Assembly (NCBI GenBank): GCA_038750655.1
Contig: JBCDGZ010000010.1
Coordinates: 21,510-85,509 of the forward strand
Reading direction: 5' to 3'
DNA: 64,000 nucleotides
From: JBCDGZ01 sp038750655
GTDB lineage: Bacteria; Bacteroidota; Bacteroidia; Chitinophagales; Saprospiraceae
The notes beneath the pieces are model-generated. The model had not been told where the DNA came from. It saw only the letters and a list, made by a program, of their open reading frames with translations, and did no database searches. Numbering within the stretch: position 1 is the stretch's first letter; each line of letters starts with the position of its first letter. Shown one piece after another: positions 27,773 through 37,230 of this stretch. The translations under genes were made by a program, and so were the position numbers.

Positions 27773-30088
27773 ATGCGCAAGAACCACTTACTTACCACCC
27801 TCCTGTGTTTGTTGTTGACCTCTGCAATCGCCCAAGAAACCCTTCGCATCGGGCAATGGCGCTCCCATTTGCCTTATCAATCTGGTCGATACGTTACCCA
27901 AAGTAATGACAAAGTATATTATGCCTCAGAATGGGCCGTATTGTCTTTGGACAAGGAGGAGCGATCGGTGGATTTTCTCTCCAAAGTGGATGGCCTCAGT
28001 GAGGCAGGAACCAGCATTGTAAAGTATAGCACTATTCATGACGCCCTCTTCGTTACCTACGTGAATAGCGACTTTGACCTAGTGACCGATGATGGAATCA
28101 GTACCTTCGCCAATATTCGGACCAACGGTAATTTCTTCAATCGAGAAATCAACGACATCTATTTGGCGGATAACGGCATGGCCTATTTTGCTACTGGCTT
28201 TGGAATAGTAGAATTTGATATTGCGGAGCAAGTCTTTGGCTTCACGGCCAATCTAGGAATCGAAGTTTTCAATATTACCGATTTCAACAATCAATTTTAT
28301 GCAGCGACCGAAGAAGGGGTGTACACTGCCCCTAGTGATGGAAGTGCCAATTTACTGGATGTCGCCAACTGGGATTTGCTGGGGTCTGAAGATGGTTTCC
28401 CCGCCGTCTATGTTGTTAATGTAGTACAAGAGTATGAGGGGAAATTGTATGTTGATATTGACGATGTTCTCTACACTTATGATGGCAGTCAGTTGACCCG
28501 CTTCTACGAGGAGAATGGCTTTGAAGTGAGATTTATGACCGCTGAAGGACAGCACCTCCTGGTCGGTCTGAACTGTGTAAGCAACTGTAGTAACGATAAA
28601 GTATTGTCCTTCGATGCGGCGGGCAACTTTGAGATCAATGGTAGTGGTTGTGTTAATGAGCCACTTTATGCAATTGAGGATCAATTTGGCCACGTCTGGT
28701 ATGCAGATAATAACCGGGAATATCGAGTTGCAGAAACGCGTGGCGGCTCTTGCAACCCCCGTTTAACCTTCAACAGTCCCTTCAATCAGAGAGCATCAGA
28801 TTTATTGGTTGACGATGGTATCCTCTACGTCGCCACCGAGCCGACCCGTAACTCTCCGATCTTTACCACTAGTGGATTTTACTCCTTAGTAGATGGACAG
28901 TGGTCGACGTACAATCAGGAGGATTTTTCCATACTTAATAATTCCAAGGCCTTTTATCGCTTAGCCGTGCATCCTGAAAACAACAAATTGTATGTAGGGA
29001 CTTTTTGGGATGGCTTGATCGAATTTGATCCTGTTCAGGAACAAGATCAGCTGACCATTCTCAATGACCTTAATACCACCCTTCAGCATTCTTCCCTCGA
29101 TCCTAATGTCATTCGTGTTGGAGGCGTCGCTTTTGATAATGAAAATAACCTGTGGATGAGCAATCACACGGCTCAAAATCCTATCTCGGTGCTCAAAAGC
29201 GACGGCACCTGGATGAACAACTTTCCCAGGGCTACCCCCGTACTGGCCTTACGGCAGCTCACTATCGATCAAGATGGCAACAAATGGTTTTCCATCGACG
29301 GTAGCAGCCAAGCTCTTTTCTTGTACAACGAAGGCGTGCTCGATGATCCTACCGATGACCGGTCGCGCTTTATCAACTCTTCCAACTCCGAGCTACCCTC
29401 TAATGTGGTCAATGATATTACTGTTGATCTGGATGGCGATGTATGGGTGGGAACGACCCTGGGGGCTGTGGTCTTCGAATGCGGTAGCAGTGCGCTAGAA
29501 AGCAATTGCCGGGGTTCTCGCCGCATCGTCGAAGTTGACAATATTGCTGCGTTCTTACTAGAGGACGAAAATGTGCTCGCCGTCGCTGTTGACGGCGCTA
29601 ATCGCAAGTGGTTTGGGACCGAAAACGGCGTCTTTGTCCAATCGGCCAGTGGAGAAGAACAGGTGGCTTTTTTCAATGAAGACAACAGTCCACTCTTCGA
29701 CGATGTCGTTAGTTCCATAGCTATTAACCCTGTAAACGGAGAAGTATTTATGGGGACGGCCAAAGGAATTATTTCCTACCGCAGCGATGCCATTGAGGGC
29801 CAGCCTTTTAGAAGCAATAATGCCTACGCTTTTCCTAACCCCGTACGGTCCGATTACACTGGCCCAATCGCCATTCGCGGCCTAGCCCGAAATGCCGATG
29901 TCAAGATTACTGATGTCAATGGGCAATTGGTCTTTGAGACGCAGGCGCTGGGCGGGCAGGCCATCTGGGATGGTCGCGACTACAATGGCCGCAAAGCAGC
30001 CTCTGGCGTCTACCTGGTGTTCAGCACCTCGACGCTCAATCGAGAAACCCCAGAAGGCATCGTCACCAAGATTTTGCTGATGAACTAA
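27773..30088 (+). CDS. porZ: PorZ-like T9SS component (two beta-propellers plus C-terminal domain)
   Basis: A 771-aa exported protein (signal peptide to about residue 20, IAQETLRIG). Many propeller blades of the two-component-regulator type are visible, e.g. IGQWRSHLPYQSG, LSLDKEERSVDFLSKVDGLSEAG, DQDGNKWFSIDG, DLDGDVWVGTTLGAVVF and NRKWFGTENGVFV. The C-terminal part (FPNPVRSDYTG to SGVYLVFSTS) looks like a T9SS sorting domain. Size and order match PorZ of Porphyromonas gingivalis, which sits at the cell surface, keeps its C-terminal domain and helps attach cargo to A-LPS. A generic propeller T9SS cargo is the alternative. It is convergent with bshA, 4 nt between stops. Confidence 0.75.
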   Translation: MRKNHLLTTLLCLLLTSAIAQETLRIGQWRSHLPYQSGRYVTQSNDKVYYASEWAVLSLDKEERSVDFLSKVDGLSEAGTSIVKYSTIHDALFVTYVNSDFDLVTDDGISTFANIRTNGNFFNREINDIYLADNGMAYFATGFGIVEFDIAEQVFGFTANLGIEVFNITDFNNQFYAATEEGVYTAPSDGSANLLDVANWDLLGSEDGFPAVYVVNVVQEYEGKLYVDIDDVLYTYDGSQLTRFYEENGFEVRFMTAEGQHLLVGLNCVSNCSNDKVLSFDAAGNFEINGSGCVNEPLYAIEDQFGHVWYADNNREYRVAETRGGSCNPRLTFNSPFNQRASDLLVDDGILYVATEPTRNSPIFTTSGFYSLVDGQWSTYNQEDFSILNNSKAFYRLAVHPENNKLYVGTFWDGLIEFDPVQEQDQLTILNDLNTTLQHSSLDPNVIRVGGVAFDNENNLWMSNHTAQNPISVLKSDGTWMNNFPRATPVLALRQLTIDQDGNKWFSIDGSSQALFLYNEGVLDDPTDDRSRFINSSNSELPSNVVNDITVDLDGDVWVGTTLGAVVFECGSSALESNCRGSRRIVEVDNIAAFLLEDENVLAVAVDGANRKWFGTENGVFVQSASGEEQVAFFNEDNSPLFDDVVSSIAINPVNGEVFMGTAKGIISYRSDAIEGQPFRSNNAYAFPNPVRSDYTGPIAIRGLARNADVKITDVNGQLVFETQALGGQAIWDGRDYNGRKAASGVYLVFSTSTLNRETPEGIVTKILLMN

Positions 30089-30092
30089 GCAT

Positions 30093-31241
30093 TTATTTTC
30101 CCTTTTTATCGTAGACGGCTGTTTCCAAGATATGCTCGTAATACTGCTCGTATTCGGGCAGGATGTGCTCGATGTCAAAACGGCGGGCCTGCGTCAGCGC
30201 ATTGGCGCTAAAAGTTTTGAAGAGCTGATCGTCGCTGAGGATATGAATGCTGTTGGATGCCATCGAATCGACATCGCCGATGTCACTGAGGAAGCCGGTC
30301 TTACCCTCGATGTTCACCTCGGGCAGGCCGCCGGCGTTGGTCGAGATCACGGGGACTTCGCAGGCCATGGCCTCCAGGGCAGCCAGCCCGAAGCTCTCGC
30401 CAGCCGAAGGCATCAAAAAGAGGTCGGAGATGGCCAGCAGTTCCTCCACCGCATCTTGTTTACCGAGAAAGCGAATTTCGTGACACAAACCAATTTCTCG
30501 GCACAACTGCTCCATGTTTTGTCGCTCCGGCCCATCGCCGATAAGCAACAGCTTACTGGGCACCTTTTCATAAACCCGCCTGAAAATCTGAATGACATCC
30601 TCCACTCGCTTAACCTTGCGGAAGTTGGATACGTGGGTGAGGATGCGCTCTCCATTGGGGGCAATAGCCTTTTTGAAGTGATCTTTATTACTTTTGCGGA
30701 ATCGATTGAAGTCGATAAAGTTATAGATGACCTTGATGTCATTGCTGATGTCAAAGGTCTCGTAGGTTTGGTTCTTTAGACTGTCCGATACTGCCGTTAC
30801 CCCATCTGATTTATTGATGGAAAAGGCCACTACGGGGGCAAAAGCCCTGTTTTTGCCCACCAGGGTGATGTCTGTACCGTGTAAGGTCGTGATCACGGGG
30901 ACGTAACGGCCTTCGGTCAATAGAATTTTTTTAGCCATGTAGGCCACCGCTGCGTGGGGGATGGCGTAGTGTACATGCAGCAAATCCAAATTTTCATAAC
31001 GGACCACATCCACTAGCTTACTCGCCAGCGCAGTATCGTAGGGCGGATATTCAAAGAGAGGATAATCTGCTGCATTGACCTCATGGTAGAAGACATTTTC
31101 TTGAAAATGCGGTAGCCGGGCCGGTTGACGATAAGTGATAAAATGGATTTGATGGCCTTTTTTGGCCAAACCTAGACCCAACTCAGTGGCAAGAACGCCA
31201 CTTCCTCCGAAAGTAGGATAACAAACAATTCCAATTTTCAT
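30093..31241 (-). CDS. bshA: N-acetyl-alpha-D-glucosaminyl L-malate synthase BshA
   Basis: BshA transfers GlcNAc from UDP-GlcNAc to L-malate, the first step of bacillithiol synthesis. The 382-aa GT4 enzyme shows the BshA-specific start IGIVCYPTFGGSGVLATELG, then HVHYAIPHA, LIGDGPER and the donor-binding PSAGESFGLAALEAMACEVP with the E-x7-E pair. The bshB and bshC genes are not in the window. It is a single minus-strand unit. Confidence 0.95.
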   Translation of the reverse strand: MKIGIVCYPTFGGSGVLATELGLGLAKKGHQIHFITYRQPARLPHFQENVFYHEVNAADYPLFEYPPYDTALASKLVDVVRYENLDLLHVHYAIPHAAVAYMAKKILLTEGRYVPVITTLHGTDITLVGKNRAFAPVVAFSINKSDGVTAVSDSLKNQTYETFDISNDIKVIYNFIDFNRFRKSNKDHFKKAIAPNGERILTHVSNFRKVKRVEDVIQIFRRVYEKVPSKLLLIGDGPERQNMEQLCREIGLCHEIRFLGKQDAVEELLAISDLFLMPSAGESFGLAALEAMACEVPVISTNAGGLPEVNIEGKTGFLSDIGDVDSMASNSIHILSDDQLFKTFSANALTQARRFDIEHILPEYEQYYEHILETAVYDKKGK

Positions 31242-31476
31242 GTAACTATCTTAGATGTTTGAGCTAAAATTACCAGACTCCTTGGAAATATAAAGGCTTG
31301 AAAAGGAAATAAGTTGTTGCAGGGGGCAAAAAATGCTTTCCCCTTGTTTGTACTTAAAGATAGCATAACTTCGAATCATGGCTAAACCTTTTCTATTTGA
31401 TGGTGTTAGACTAGTAATTTAGCGTAAAAACGTGGCAGGCCAGCTGTCTGCCATAACATCAATCAAATACCTAATC

Positions 31477-32418
31477 GTGGCGATTTATTCGATAAAAGAC
31501 TTGGAGAAGTTGTGTGGTATCAAGGCCCATACAATTAGGGTGTGGGAGCAGCGATATGGTATTATTATACCTCGTCGAACGGATACAAATATCCGTTATT
31601 ATAGTGATAGAGATCTTAAGTTGCTACTCAATATCGCCCTCCTCAATCGCAACGGAATCAAAATTTCCAAAATCGCTAAGATGAGTGAAATTGAAATCGC
31701 CGAAAAGGTAGCCGCTATTTCCGAAGTTAACTTCGAACACGGAACTCAGTTGGATGCCTTAACCATTTCGATGATTGAAATGGATGAATTCAAGTTCGAT
31801 CGCATCGTTTCCACTAATATCCAACAGTTGGGTTTCGAAAGAACCATTTTGGAGATCATCTATCCCTTTTTGGATAAATTAGGTGTACTTTGGCTGACAG
31901 GGTCAGTGAATCCTGTGCAGGAAAATTTTATGAGCTACCTGATTCGGCAAAAGATTATCTCTGCCATTGATAGAGAACCCATCGTAACGGGTAAAGACCC
32001 TAAAAAGATATTCATATACCTTCCAGAGGGAGAAAGCCAAGAATTGATTCTCCTTTTGATGCATTATTTGTTGAAGGCTCGTGGTTTCCGCGTCATTTAC
32101 CTGGGGCTCAACATTAATATTTCTGATATTCAAGACTGTTACAACATACACCAGCCCGACTACATCTTTACGATGATTACCGAGACTTATGCCCGCAAGC
32201 CCGTACAGCATTATGTCGACCAGTTAGCCTCTGTTTTTCCTGATTGCCACATTCTCTTATCCGGATACCAGGTGGTATCACAGCAGGTAGCTCCACCTTC
32301 GAATGTCGAAATACTGCCTAGCTTGGATGCGACAATGGACCTACTAGACCGCCTAAAAATGGATTCTACAAGAACTACTTCTTCTAATGGTACTTCCAAT
32401 GGCACAGATATTCGCTGA
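31477..32418 (+). CDS. MerR-type regulator with B12-binding-fold domain
   Basis: A 313-aa transcription factor. The N-terminal MerR winged helix is clear: AIYSIKDLEKLCGIKAHTIR and VWEQRYGI..RRTDTNIRYYSD. The C-terminal half has the four-helix and Rossmann parts of the cobalamin-binding module of CarH/LitR-type light sensors (LPEGESQELILLL, FRVIYLGLNINISDI). However the usual cobalt-ligating His after GE-x is Gln here, so cobalamin binding is doubtful. I choose the GTG at 31477 because homologues begin right at this MAxYSIKDLEKL; an upstream GTG at 31432 would add 15 residues. The target genes are not obvious. Confidence 0.87.
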   Translation: MAIYSIKDLEKLCGIKAHTIRVWEQRYGIIIPRRTDTNIRYYSDRDLKLLLNIALLNRNGIKISKIAKMSEIEIAEKVAAISEVNFEHGTQLDALTISMIEMDEFKFDRIVSTNIQQLGFERTILEIIYPFLDKLGVLWLTGSVNPVQENFMSYLIRQKIISAIDREPIVTGKDPKKIFIYLPEGESQELILLLMHYLLKARGFRVIYLGLNINISDIQDCYNIHQPDYIFTMITETYARKPVQHYVDQLASVFPDCHILLSGYQVVSQQVAPPSNVEILPSLDATMDLLDRLKMDSTRTTSSNGTSNGTDIR

Positions 32419-32425
32419 TAAAGTG

Positions 32426-32433
32426 TAAATTTG
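32426..32433 (+). promoter_or_regulatory. Candidate -7 box for the YceI gene
   Basis: TAAATTTG fits TAnnTTTG, 46 nt before the ATG at 32480. -33 element not evident. Confidence 0.4.
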
Positions 32434-32479
32434 CCCGTCACAAACTCATTTCTCAATAAAACAATTAGACCGAAATCGT

Positions 32480-33154
32480 ATGAAGACGTTAAATCAATTC
32501 GTATTTCTATTCCTGGTTCTGGGGCTGATGACCGCCTGCCAGAACACGCCTAGCGAAGCCGTAAAGACGGAAGAAGCTGTAGGCAAAGCCGCTGCTGCCT
32601 CGGCCGAAGCCGCAGCATTTACTGTTAATCCTACCACCAGTGTGATCAAGTGGGTGGGCAGCAAGCCTACCGGTGATCAGCACATGGGGACGCTCAACAT
32701 TTCTGCTGGCAAGTTGTCTGTAGAGAATGGTGATCTGAAAAGTGGATCTTTCGAACTGGATATGAACTCTATTGCTTGTACCGACCTCGAGTCAGGTGAC
32801 GGTAAAGAAAAGTTGGAAGGACACCTCAAGAACGAAGATTTCTTTGAAGTAGAAAAATTCCCTTCTGGCAAATTCGTTATCACCGGAATTCAAAAAACAG
32901 ATAATAAGGTAGGGGTTACTCACACCATCTCTGGTGACCTGACCCTGAAAGATATTACCAAGAGCATCTCTTTTGATACTAACGTTGCCCTGATTGGTAA
33001 CGATTTGACTGCCGTCACGCCTTCATTTAAGATCAATCGTACGGAGTGGGGCATCAACTTCAACTCAGGTATTCTAGGAACCGTTAAGGACCGACTCATC
33101 AACGATGATATTGCCTTGACTATCGATCTGAAAGCTTCTAACAATGCCAACTAG
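32480..33154 (+). CDS. YceI-family lipoprotein
   Basis: A 224-aa lipoprotein: signal peptide with lipobox LMTAC (Cys near residue 20), an Ala/Glu-rich linker, then the YceI lipocalin-like domain (TTSVIKWVGSKPTG, GDLKSGSFELDM, KFPSGKFVITG, ITKSISFD, LINDDIALTIDLKA). YceI proteins hold long isoprenoid chains in a hydrophobic barrel; their physiological role varies and is often tied to acid or osmotic stress. It is a single-gene unit followed by a strong hairpin at 33179-33207. Confidence 0.9.
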   Translation: MKTLNQFVFLFLVLGLMTACQNTPSEAVKTEEAVGKAAAASAEAAAFTVNPTTSVIKWVGSKPTGDQHMGTLNISAGKLSVENGDLKSGSFELDMNSIACTDLESGDGKEKLEGHLKNEDFFEVEKFPSGKFVITGIQKTDNKVGVTHTISGDLTLKDITKSISFDTNVALIGNDLTAVTPSFKINRTEWGINFNSGILGTVKDRLINDDIALTIDLKASNNAN

Positions 33155-33178
33155 TAGACACAAATAAAGGTATAGCAT

Positions 33179-33207
33179 CTATGCAGCTGGATTATCCGGC
33201 TGCATAG
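33179..33207 (+). terminator. Strong hairpin downstream of the YceI gene
   Basis: A 13-bp stem (CTATGCAGCTGGA against TCCGGCTGCATAG, one T-G wobble) closed by a 3-nt loop. No U-run follows, so this is at best a non-canonical terminator or a 3'-end stabiliser. Confidence 0.45.
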
Positions 33208-33306
33208 TCTACCTCCCTCCAATTCTTCCTTCCTATTATAAGAATTTGTAATTTTTACCTATTTTAGACGTCTGTCCCTACAAAATGGAAAACACATTCG
33301 AAGGCT

Positions 33307-35094
33307 ATGGACTTCAGGCGTTTATTTGATCTTATTCCTTACCAGCAAGCTAGGTATCCTAATAAAGCGGCGCTGGTAGGCAAGGAAGCTGCCCAATGGC
33401 GGGCCTACTCGACCGCCGAATGCCTCGAACAAATCAACCGCTTTAGTGCGGGGCTGCTGGATAAAGGTTTTGAGAAAGGGCAGCGTATTGCCATCCTCAG
33501 CCTAGGCGGCAGCCCGGCCTGGAATTTTATTGATCTGGGCAGCCAGCAACTTGGTTTGATCACTGTCCCCATCCACGCCTCCGCTGATGTCGATGACCTT
33601 GTCCATATTCTCAAGGAGTGTGAAGCCCCCTTGTGTCTGGTGGCTAATGGAGGGCTTTTTCAGACTGTTCGTGACATCCAAGCGCAGATTCCAAGCCTCC
33701 GCTATGTCTATTGCCTGGAAAACTTGCCTAATACTCCCCACTGGAGCGACCTCTGTAGCCAACCTACTGCCAAGCACCTCGCTACCTTCGAGGGCCTGAA
33801 GGCCGCTATCCACGAGGACGACCTCGCCACCATCATCTATACCTCCGGCACAACAGGACTCCCCAAGGGCGTCATGCTCTCCCACAAAAATATCGTCAGT
33901 AATATCAAAGCCACCATCTCCCTGGTGCCCATCAATTGTGATAAGACCACCCTGAGCTTCCTGCCGATGAGCCACATCTTTGAACGGATGGTTGTCTATA
34001 CCTACATGGCCGTTGGCGCTTCCATCTACTACGCTGAAGGCCCCGATCAGCTCTCCGCTAATTTCAGAGAAGTGCGCCCTCACTACTTTACTGCCGTACC
34101 GCGCATCCTGGAGCGGATGTACGACGCTGCCCACGATGAGGCCGGGCCGGAGAAAGGCTGGCGCCGCCGCCTACTGCGCTGGGCGGTCCAACTGGGCAAA
34201 CGCTACGAAGGCCCCCGACGGATTGCTCCGGGCCTCTGGCTGCGCCTGAAGCTGGCCGACCTGCTGGTCTTTCGTCGCTGGCGGGCCGCCCTGGGCGGCC
34301 GGGTCGAAGGGGTAGCTATTGGGGCGGCAGCCCTCCAGCCGGCACTAGGTAAGCTATTTTCCGCCGCCGGGATTGAGGTGCGGGAGGGCTACGGGTTGAC
34401 TGAAACCTCGCCAGTCGTGACCTTTAATCGCTTCGAGCCGGGCGGGGTGCGTTTTGGTACGGTAGGGATACCGCTGCCCGGCGTGGAGCTTCGCATCGAC
34501 CAGCCCAATGAGCATGGCGAGGGGGAGGTGATGGTCAAAGGCCCCAATGTGATGATGGGGTACTACAAGCAGGAGGAGCAAACCGCCCGCGTATTATCGG
34601 AGGACGGCTGGCTGCGCACCGGAGATATTGGAACGATGGTACACAAGCGCTTTCTGAAAATTACGGATCGAAAGAAAGATATTTTCAAAACTTCCAGTGG
34701 TAAATACATCGCTCCGCTCAAAATCGAAAATGCCCTTCGGGCTTCCTCTTTTGTTGATCATTGCATGATCATCGGCTTTAATCGCCCCTTCGTGGCCGCG
34801 CTCATTGTTCCCTCTTTCAATCGCTTGCAGCGATGGAGTGTGGCCAATAATGTGCACTGGACTTCTCCACAATTTATGGTCATTAACCCGAAAATCGTCG
34901 CGCAGATGGAGCAGGTTATCCAGGAGGTCAATAACACCCTAAATAGCGCCGAGAAGATTCGTGGAATACACCTGCTCTTTGAAGACTGGACCATTGCCGG
35001 AGGAGAATACACAACGACTTTGAAGCTGCGAAGACCTCAAATCATTGCCAAATTCCAGAAGGAAGTAGAGTATATTTACGCTAAAGCCACCTGA
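33307..35094 (+). CDS. Long-chain fatty acid-CoA ligase (AMP-forming), copy 1
   Basis: A 595-aa adenylate-forming enzyme that activates fatty acids to acyl-CoA. The P-loop IIYTSGTTGLPKGVML lies near residue 176, FLPMSHIFERM near 218, YGLTETSP near 361, and the hinge and C-terminal Lys region in TDRKKDIFKTSSGKYI. It has the long-chain FadD15-like pattern, without a clear membrane anchor. It is the first of two tandem paralogues; the next starts 114 nt downstream. This copy is markedly more GC-rich than copy 2 in its middle third. Confidence 0.92.
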   Translation: MDFRRLFDLIPYQQARYPNKAALVGKEAAQWRAYSTAECLEQINRFSAGLLDKGFEKGQRIAILSLGGSPAWNFIDLGSQQLGLITVPIHASADVDDLVHILKECEAPLCLVANGGLFQTVRDIQAQIPSLRYVYCLENLPNTPHWSDLCSQPTAKHLATFEGLKAAIHEDDLATIIYTSGTTGLPKGVMLSHKNIVSNIKATISLVPINCDKTTLSFLPMSHIFERMVVYTYMAVGASIYYAEGPDQLSANFREVRPHYFTAVPRILERMYDAAHDEAGPEKGWRRRLLRWAVQLGKRYEGPRRIAPGLWLRLKLADLLVFRRWRAALGGRVEGVAIGAAALQPALGKLFSAAGIEVREGYGLTETSPVVTFNRFEPGGVRFGTVGIPLPGVELRIDQPNEHGEGEVMVKGPNVMMGYYKQEEQTARVLSEDGWLRTGDIGTMVHKRFLKITDRKKDIFKTSSGKYIAPLKIENALRASSFVDHCMIIGFNRPFVAALIVPSFNRLQRWSVANNVHWTSPQFMVINPKIVAQMEQVIQEVNNTLNSAEKIRGIHLLFEDWTIAGGEYTTTLKLRRPQIIAKFQKEVEYIYAKAT

Positions 35095-35103
35095 AACACT
35101 AAA

Positions 35104-35146
35104 AAAATAGCTTGAAACCAAATTTTATTGGAAAAAAAGCTATTTT
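35104..35146 (+). terminator. AT-rich stem-loop between the two acyl-CoA ligases
   Basis: AAAATAGCTT pairs with AAGCTATTTT, with an inner CCAA/TTGG pair. It might stop part of the transcripts from copy 1, but the U-run is short and mixed. Confidence 0.35.
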
Positions 35147-35208
35147 AGCTCACCGCCTATCAGGATAAGCTAACTCAACTATTTACGGGTCAAAAACATT
35201 ACACATAT

Positions 35209-37032
35209 ATGAATGTAAGCAGACTATTTGATTTCATCCAATACCAAAAAGCGAACTATCCACAGCAAAAGGCCTATGGCCACAAGTACCAAGGTAAGTG
35301 GATTTATTACAGCACTGATGAGGTAATTGACCTGGCAAATAAAGTCAGTTGTGGTTTGCTAAAACTAGGAGTGCAGCCTGGGGATAAAGTTGCTTTGATT
35401 ACCTATAAAAACCGGCCCGAATGGTCAATCGTTGATCTGGGCATTCAGCAGGTCGGGGCCATCAATGTTCCTGTTTATCCAACCATCAGTCCTACGGATT
35501 ATGAATACATCTTCAATGATTCTCAAGTAAAGTTTTGCTTTGTAGGAATGGGCGACTTGTATGATAAGGTAGACAAGGCTTGGCCACAGATTCCGTCCTT
35601 GAAGGGTGTTTACTGCCTGGATGAGCAGGAGGGGCGCTCGTATTGGAAAGAGATTTTCAGTGAGGAGGGGATGGACGAGGTGCAGCGGCGAATGGATGCG
35701 ATCAAAACAGAAGACTTGGCCACCATTATTTATACTTCCGGGACGACAGGTAATCCCAAGGGGGTAATGCTTTCCCACAAAAATATTGTGAGTAATGTAA
35801 TGGATGTTGAGGAATTGATGCCCTTGGACGCGGGGGAGAAAGCCTTGAGTTTTCTGCCGCTTTGCCACATCTTCGAACGGTCGGCTTCTTATGCCTACAC
35901 CTACAAAGGTATTAATGTAACCTACACGGGAACAGACAACCTAGGAGGAGAAGAGGGCGACCTGCAAGCAGTGAAACCTAATTTCTTCACCACTGTTCCT
36001 CGGTTGTTGGAGAAGGTATACGAGAAGATTTACAATAAGGGCTTGAGTTTGAGCGGAGTGAGCAAGAAGCTATTCTTCTGGGCCCTCAGCTTGACCGATG
36101 ATTATGAGTACGATAAAAAATACTCTGGTCTGGCCGCTATTAAGCGCAGTATTGCGGATAAATTGATTTTTAGCAAATGGCGTGAGGCTATGGGCGGCGA
36201 GGTGAGAGGTATCCTGACAGGGGCAGCGCCCTGCCCGGTGGCGATGGCTAAGGTCTTCTCTGCCGCGGGTATTCCGATTCGAGAAGGCTATGGCCTGACA
36301 GAGACTTCGCCAGGGCTGACCATCAGCCGCTACGAGACCCATGGAGCCATGCTGGGAACCGTAGGGCCGACCCTGCCCGGAGTAGAAATCAGAATCGATG
36401 CTACTGGCGGTGATTATCGTCCCGGCGAGGGAGAAATCCTGGCCAAGGGGAACAACATTATGATGGGCTATTACGGCAAGCCAGAGAAGACGGCAGAGGT
36501 GATGAAGGAAATTAATGGAGAACAATGGTTTTGTACGGGGGATGTAGGTACAATGGTGGATGGCCCGGGAGGGAAGAAATTCCTTAAGATCACAGATCGT
36601 AAGAAAGAGTTGCTCAAAACTTCGGGAGGGAAATATGTAGCTCCGGCACCGATTGAGAATAAGTTTAAGGAAGATTTCCTGGTGGAGCAGATGATGGTTG
36701 TTGGCGATAAAAAGAAATTTGTTTCAGCCCTGATCATTCCCGCAGAAGAAGCCCTGAAAGACTGGTGTAAGCAGCGAGGGAAAGCCTGGAATGGCCTTGG
36801 CGAGGCAGTTAAGGATGAAGACATTATTGACTGCTATCAACAAATTATCAATAAATACAATCCCAATTTTAGCCATATTGAGCAGATCAAGCGGTTCTGT
36901 CTACTGAATGCCTGTTGGGAACCTACCAAAGCTGATGGCTCCGATGCGGAGCTGACACCGACGATGAAGCTCAAGCGCCGCGTCATCTTGGAGAAGCACA
37001 AAGCAGAAATTGATAACATCTATACCCTTTAA
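35209..37032 (+). CDS. Long-chain fatty acid-CoA ligase (AMP-forming), copy 2
   Basis: A 607-aa paralogue of the preceding gene, with IIYTSGTTGNPKGVML near residue 172, FLPLCHIFERS, YGLTETSPG near 360 and the TDRKKELLKTSGGKY hinge/lysine region. It has the family's full length and no missing motif. The two copies share the N-terminal pattern (FDFIQYQKANYPQQKA versus FDLIPYQQARYPNKAA), so they are an old tandem duplication; differing substrate range is likely but cannot be read from the sequence. A good intrinsic terminator follows at 37111. Confidence 0.93.
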   Translation: MNVSRLFDFIQYQKANYPQQKAYGHKYQGKWIYYSTDEVIDLANKVSCGLLKLGVQPGDKVALITYKNRPEWSIVDLGIQQVGAINVPVYPTISPTDYEYIFNDSQVKFCFVGMGDLYDKVDKAWPQIPSLKGVYCLDEQEGRSYWKEIFSEEGMDEVQRRMDAIKTEDLATIIYTSGTTGNPKGVMLSHKNIVSNVMDVEELMPLDAGEKALSFLPLCHIFERSASYAYTYKGINVTYTGTDNLGGEEGDLQAVKPNFFTTVPRLLEKVYEKIYNKGLSLSGVSKKLFFWALSLTDDYEYDKKYSGLAAIKRSIADKLIFSKWREAMGGEVRGILTGAAPCPVAMAKVFSAAGIPIREGYGLTETSPGLTISRYETHGAMLGTVGPTLPGVEIRIDATGGDYRPGEGEILAKGNNIMMGYYGKPEKTAEVMKEINGEQWFCTGDVGTMVDGPGGKKFLKITDRKKELLKTSGGKYVAPAPIENKFKEDFLVEQMMVVGDKKKFVSALIIPAEEALKDWCKQRGKAWNGLGEAVKDEDIIDCYQQIINKYNPNFSHIEQIKRFCLLNACWEPTKADGSDAELTPTMKLKRRVILEKHKAEIDNIYTL

Positions 37033-37110
37033 TAGGCTGGCCTTGAGCTGGTCCATACTTTACAATTAGCCTATTCGGCTGCGTCAAAACAAAAACAAAA
37101 ACTAGAGCAA

Positions 37111-37134
37111 GCCTTCCTTTGGGAAGGCTTTTTT
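37111..37134 (+). terminator. Intrinsic terminator after the second acyl-CoA ligase
   Basis: GCCTTCC-TTTG-GGAAGGC stem of 7 bp with a 4-nt loop followed by six T: a textbook rho-independent terminator. Confidence 0.88.
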
Positions 37135-37230
37135 ATTAACACTTCATGGTGCGATTTTTGCTGTAATATTAAAATAAATTGAACGGTGTAAACTGCTCGA
37201 TTACTGGGTCCAAAAAGAAAACAAAAATCA

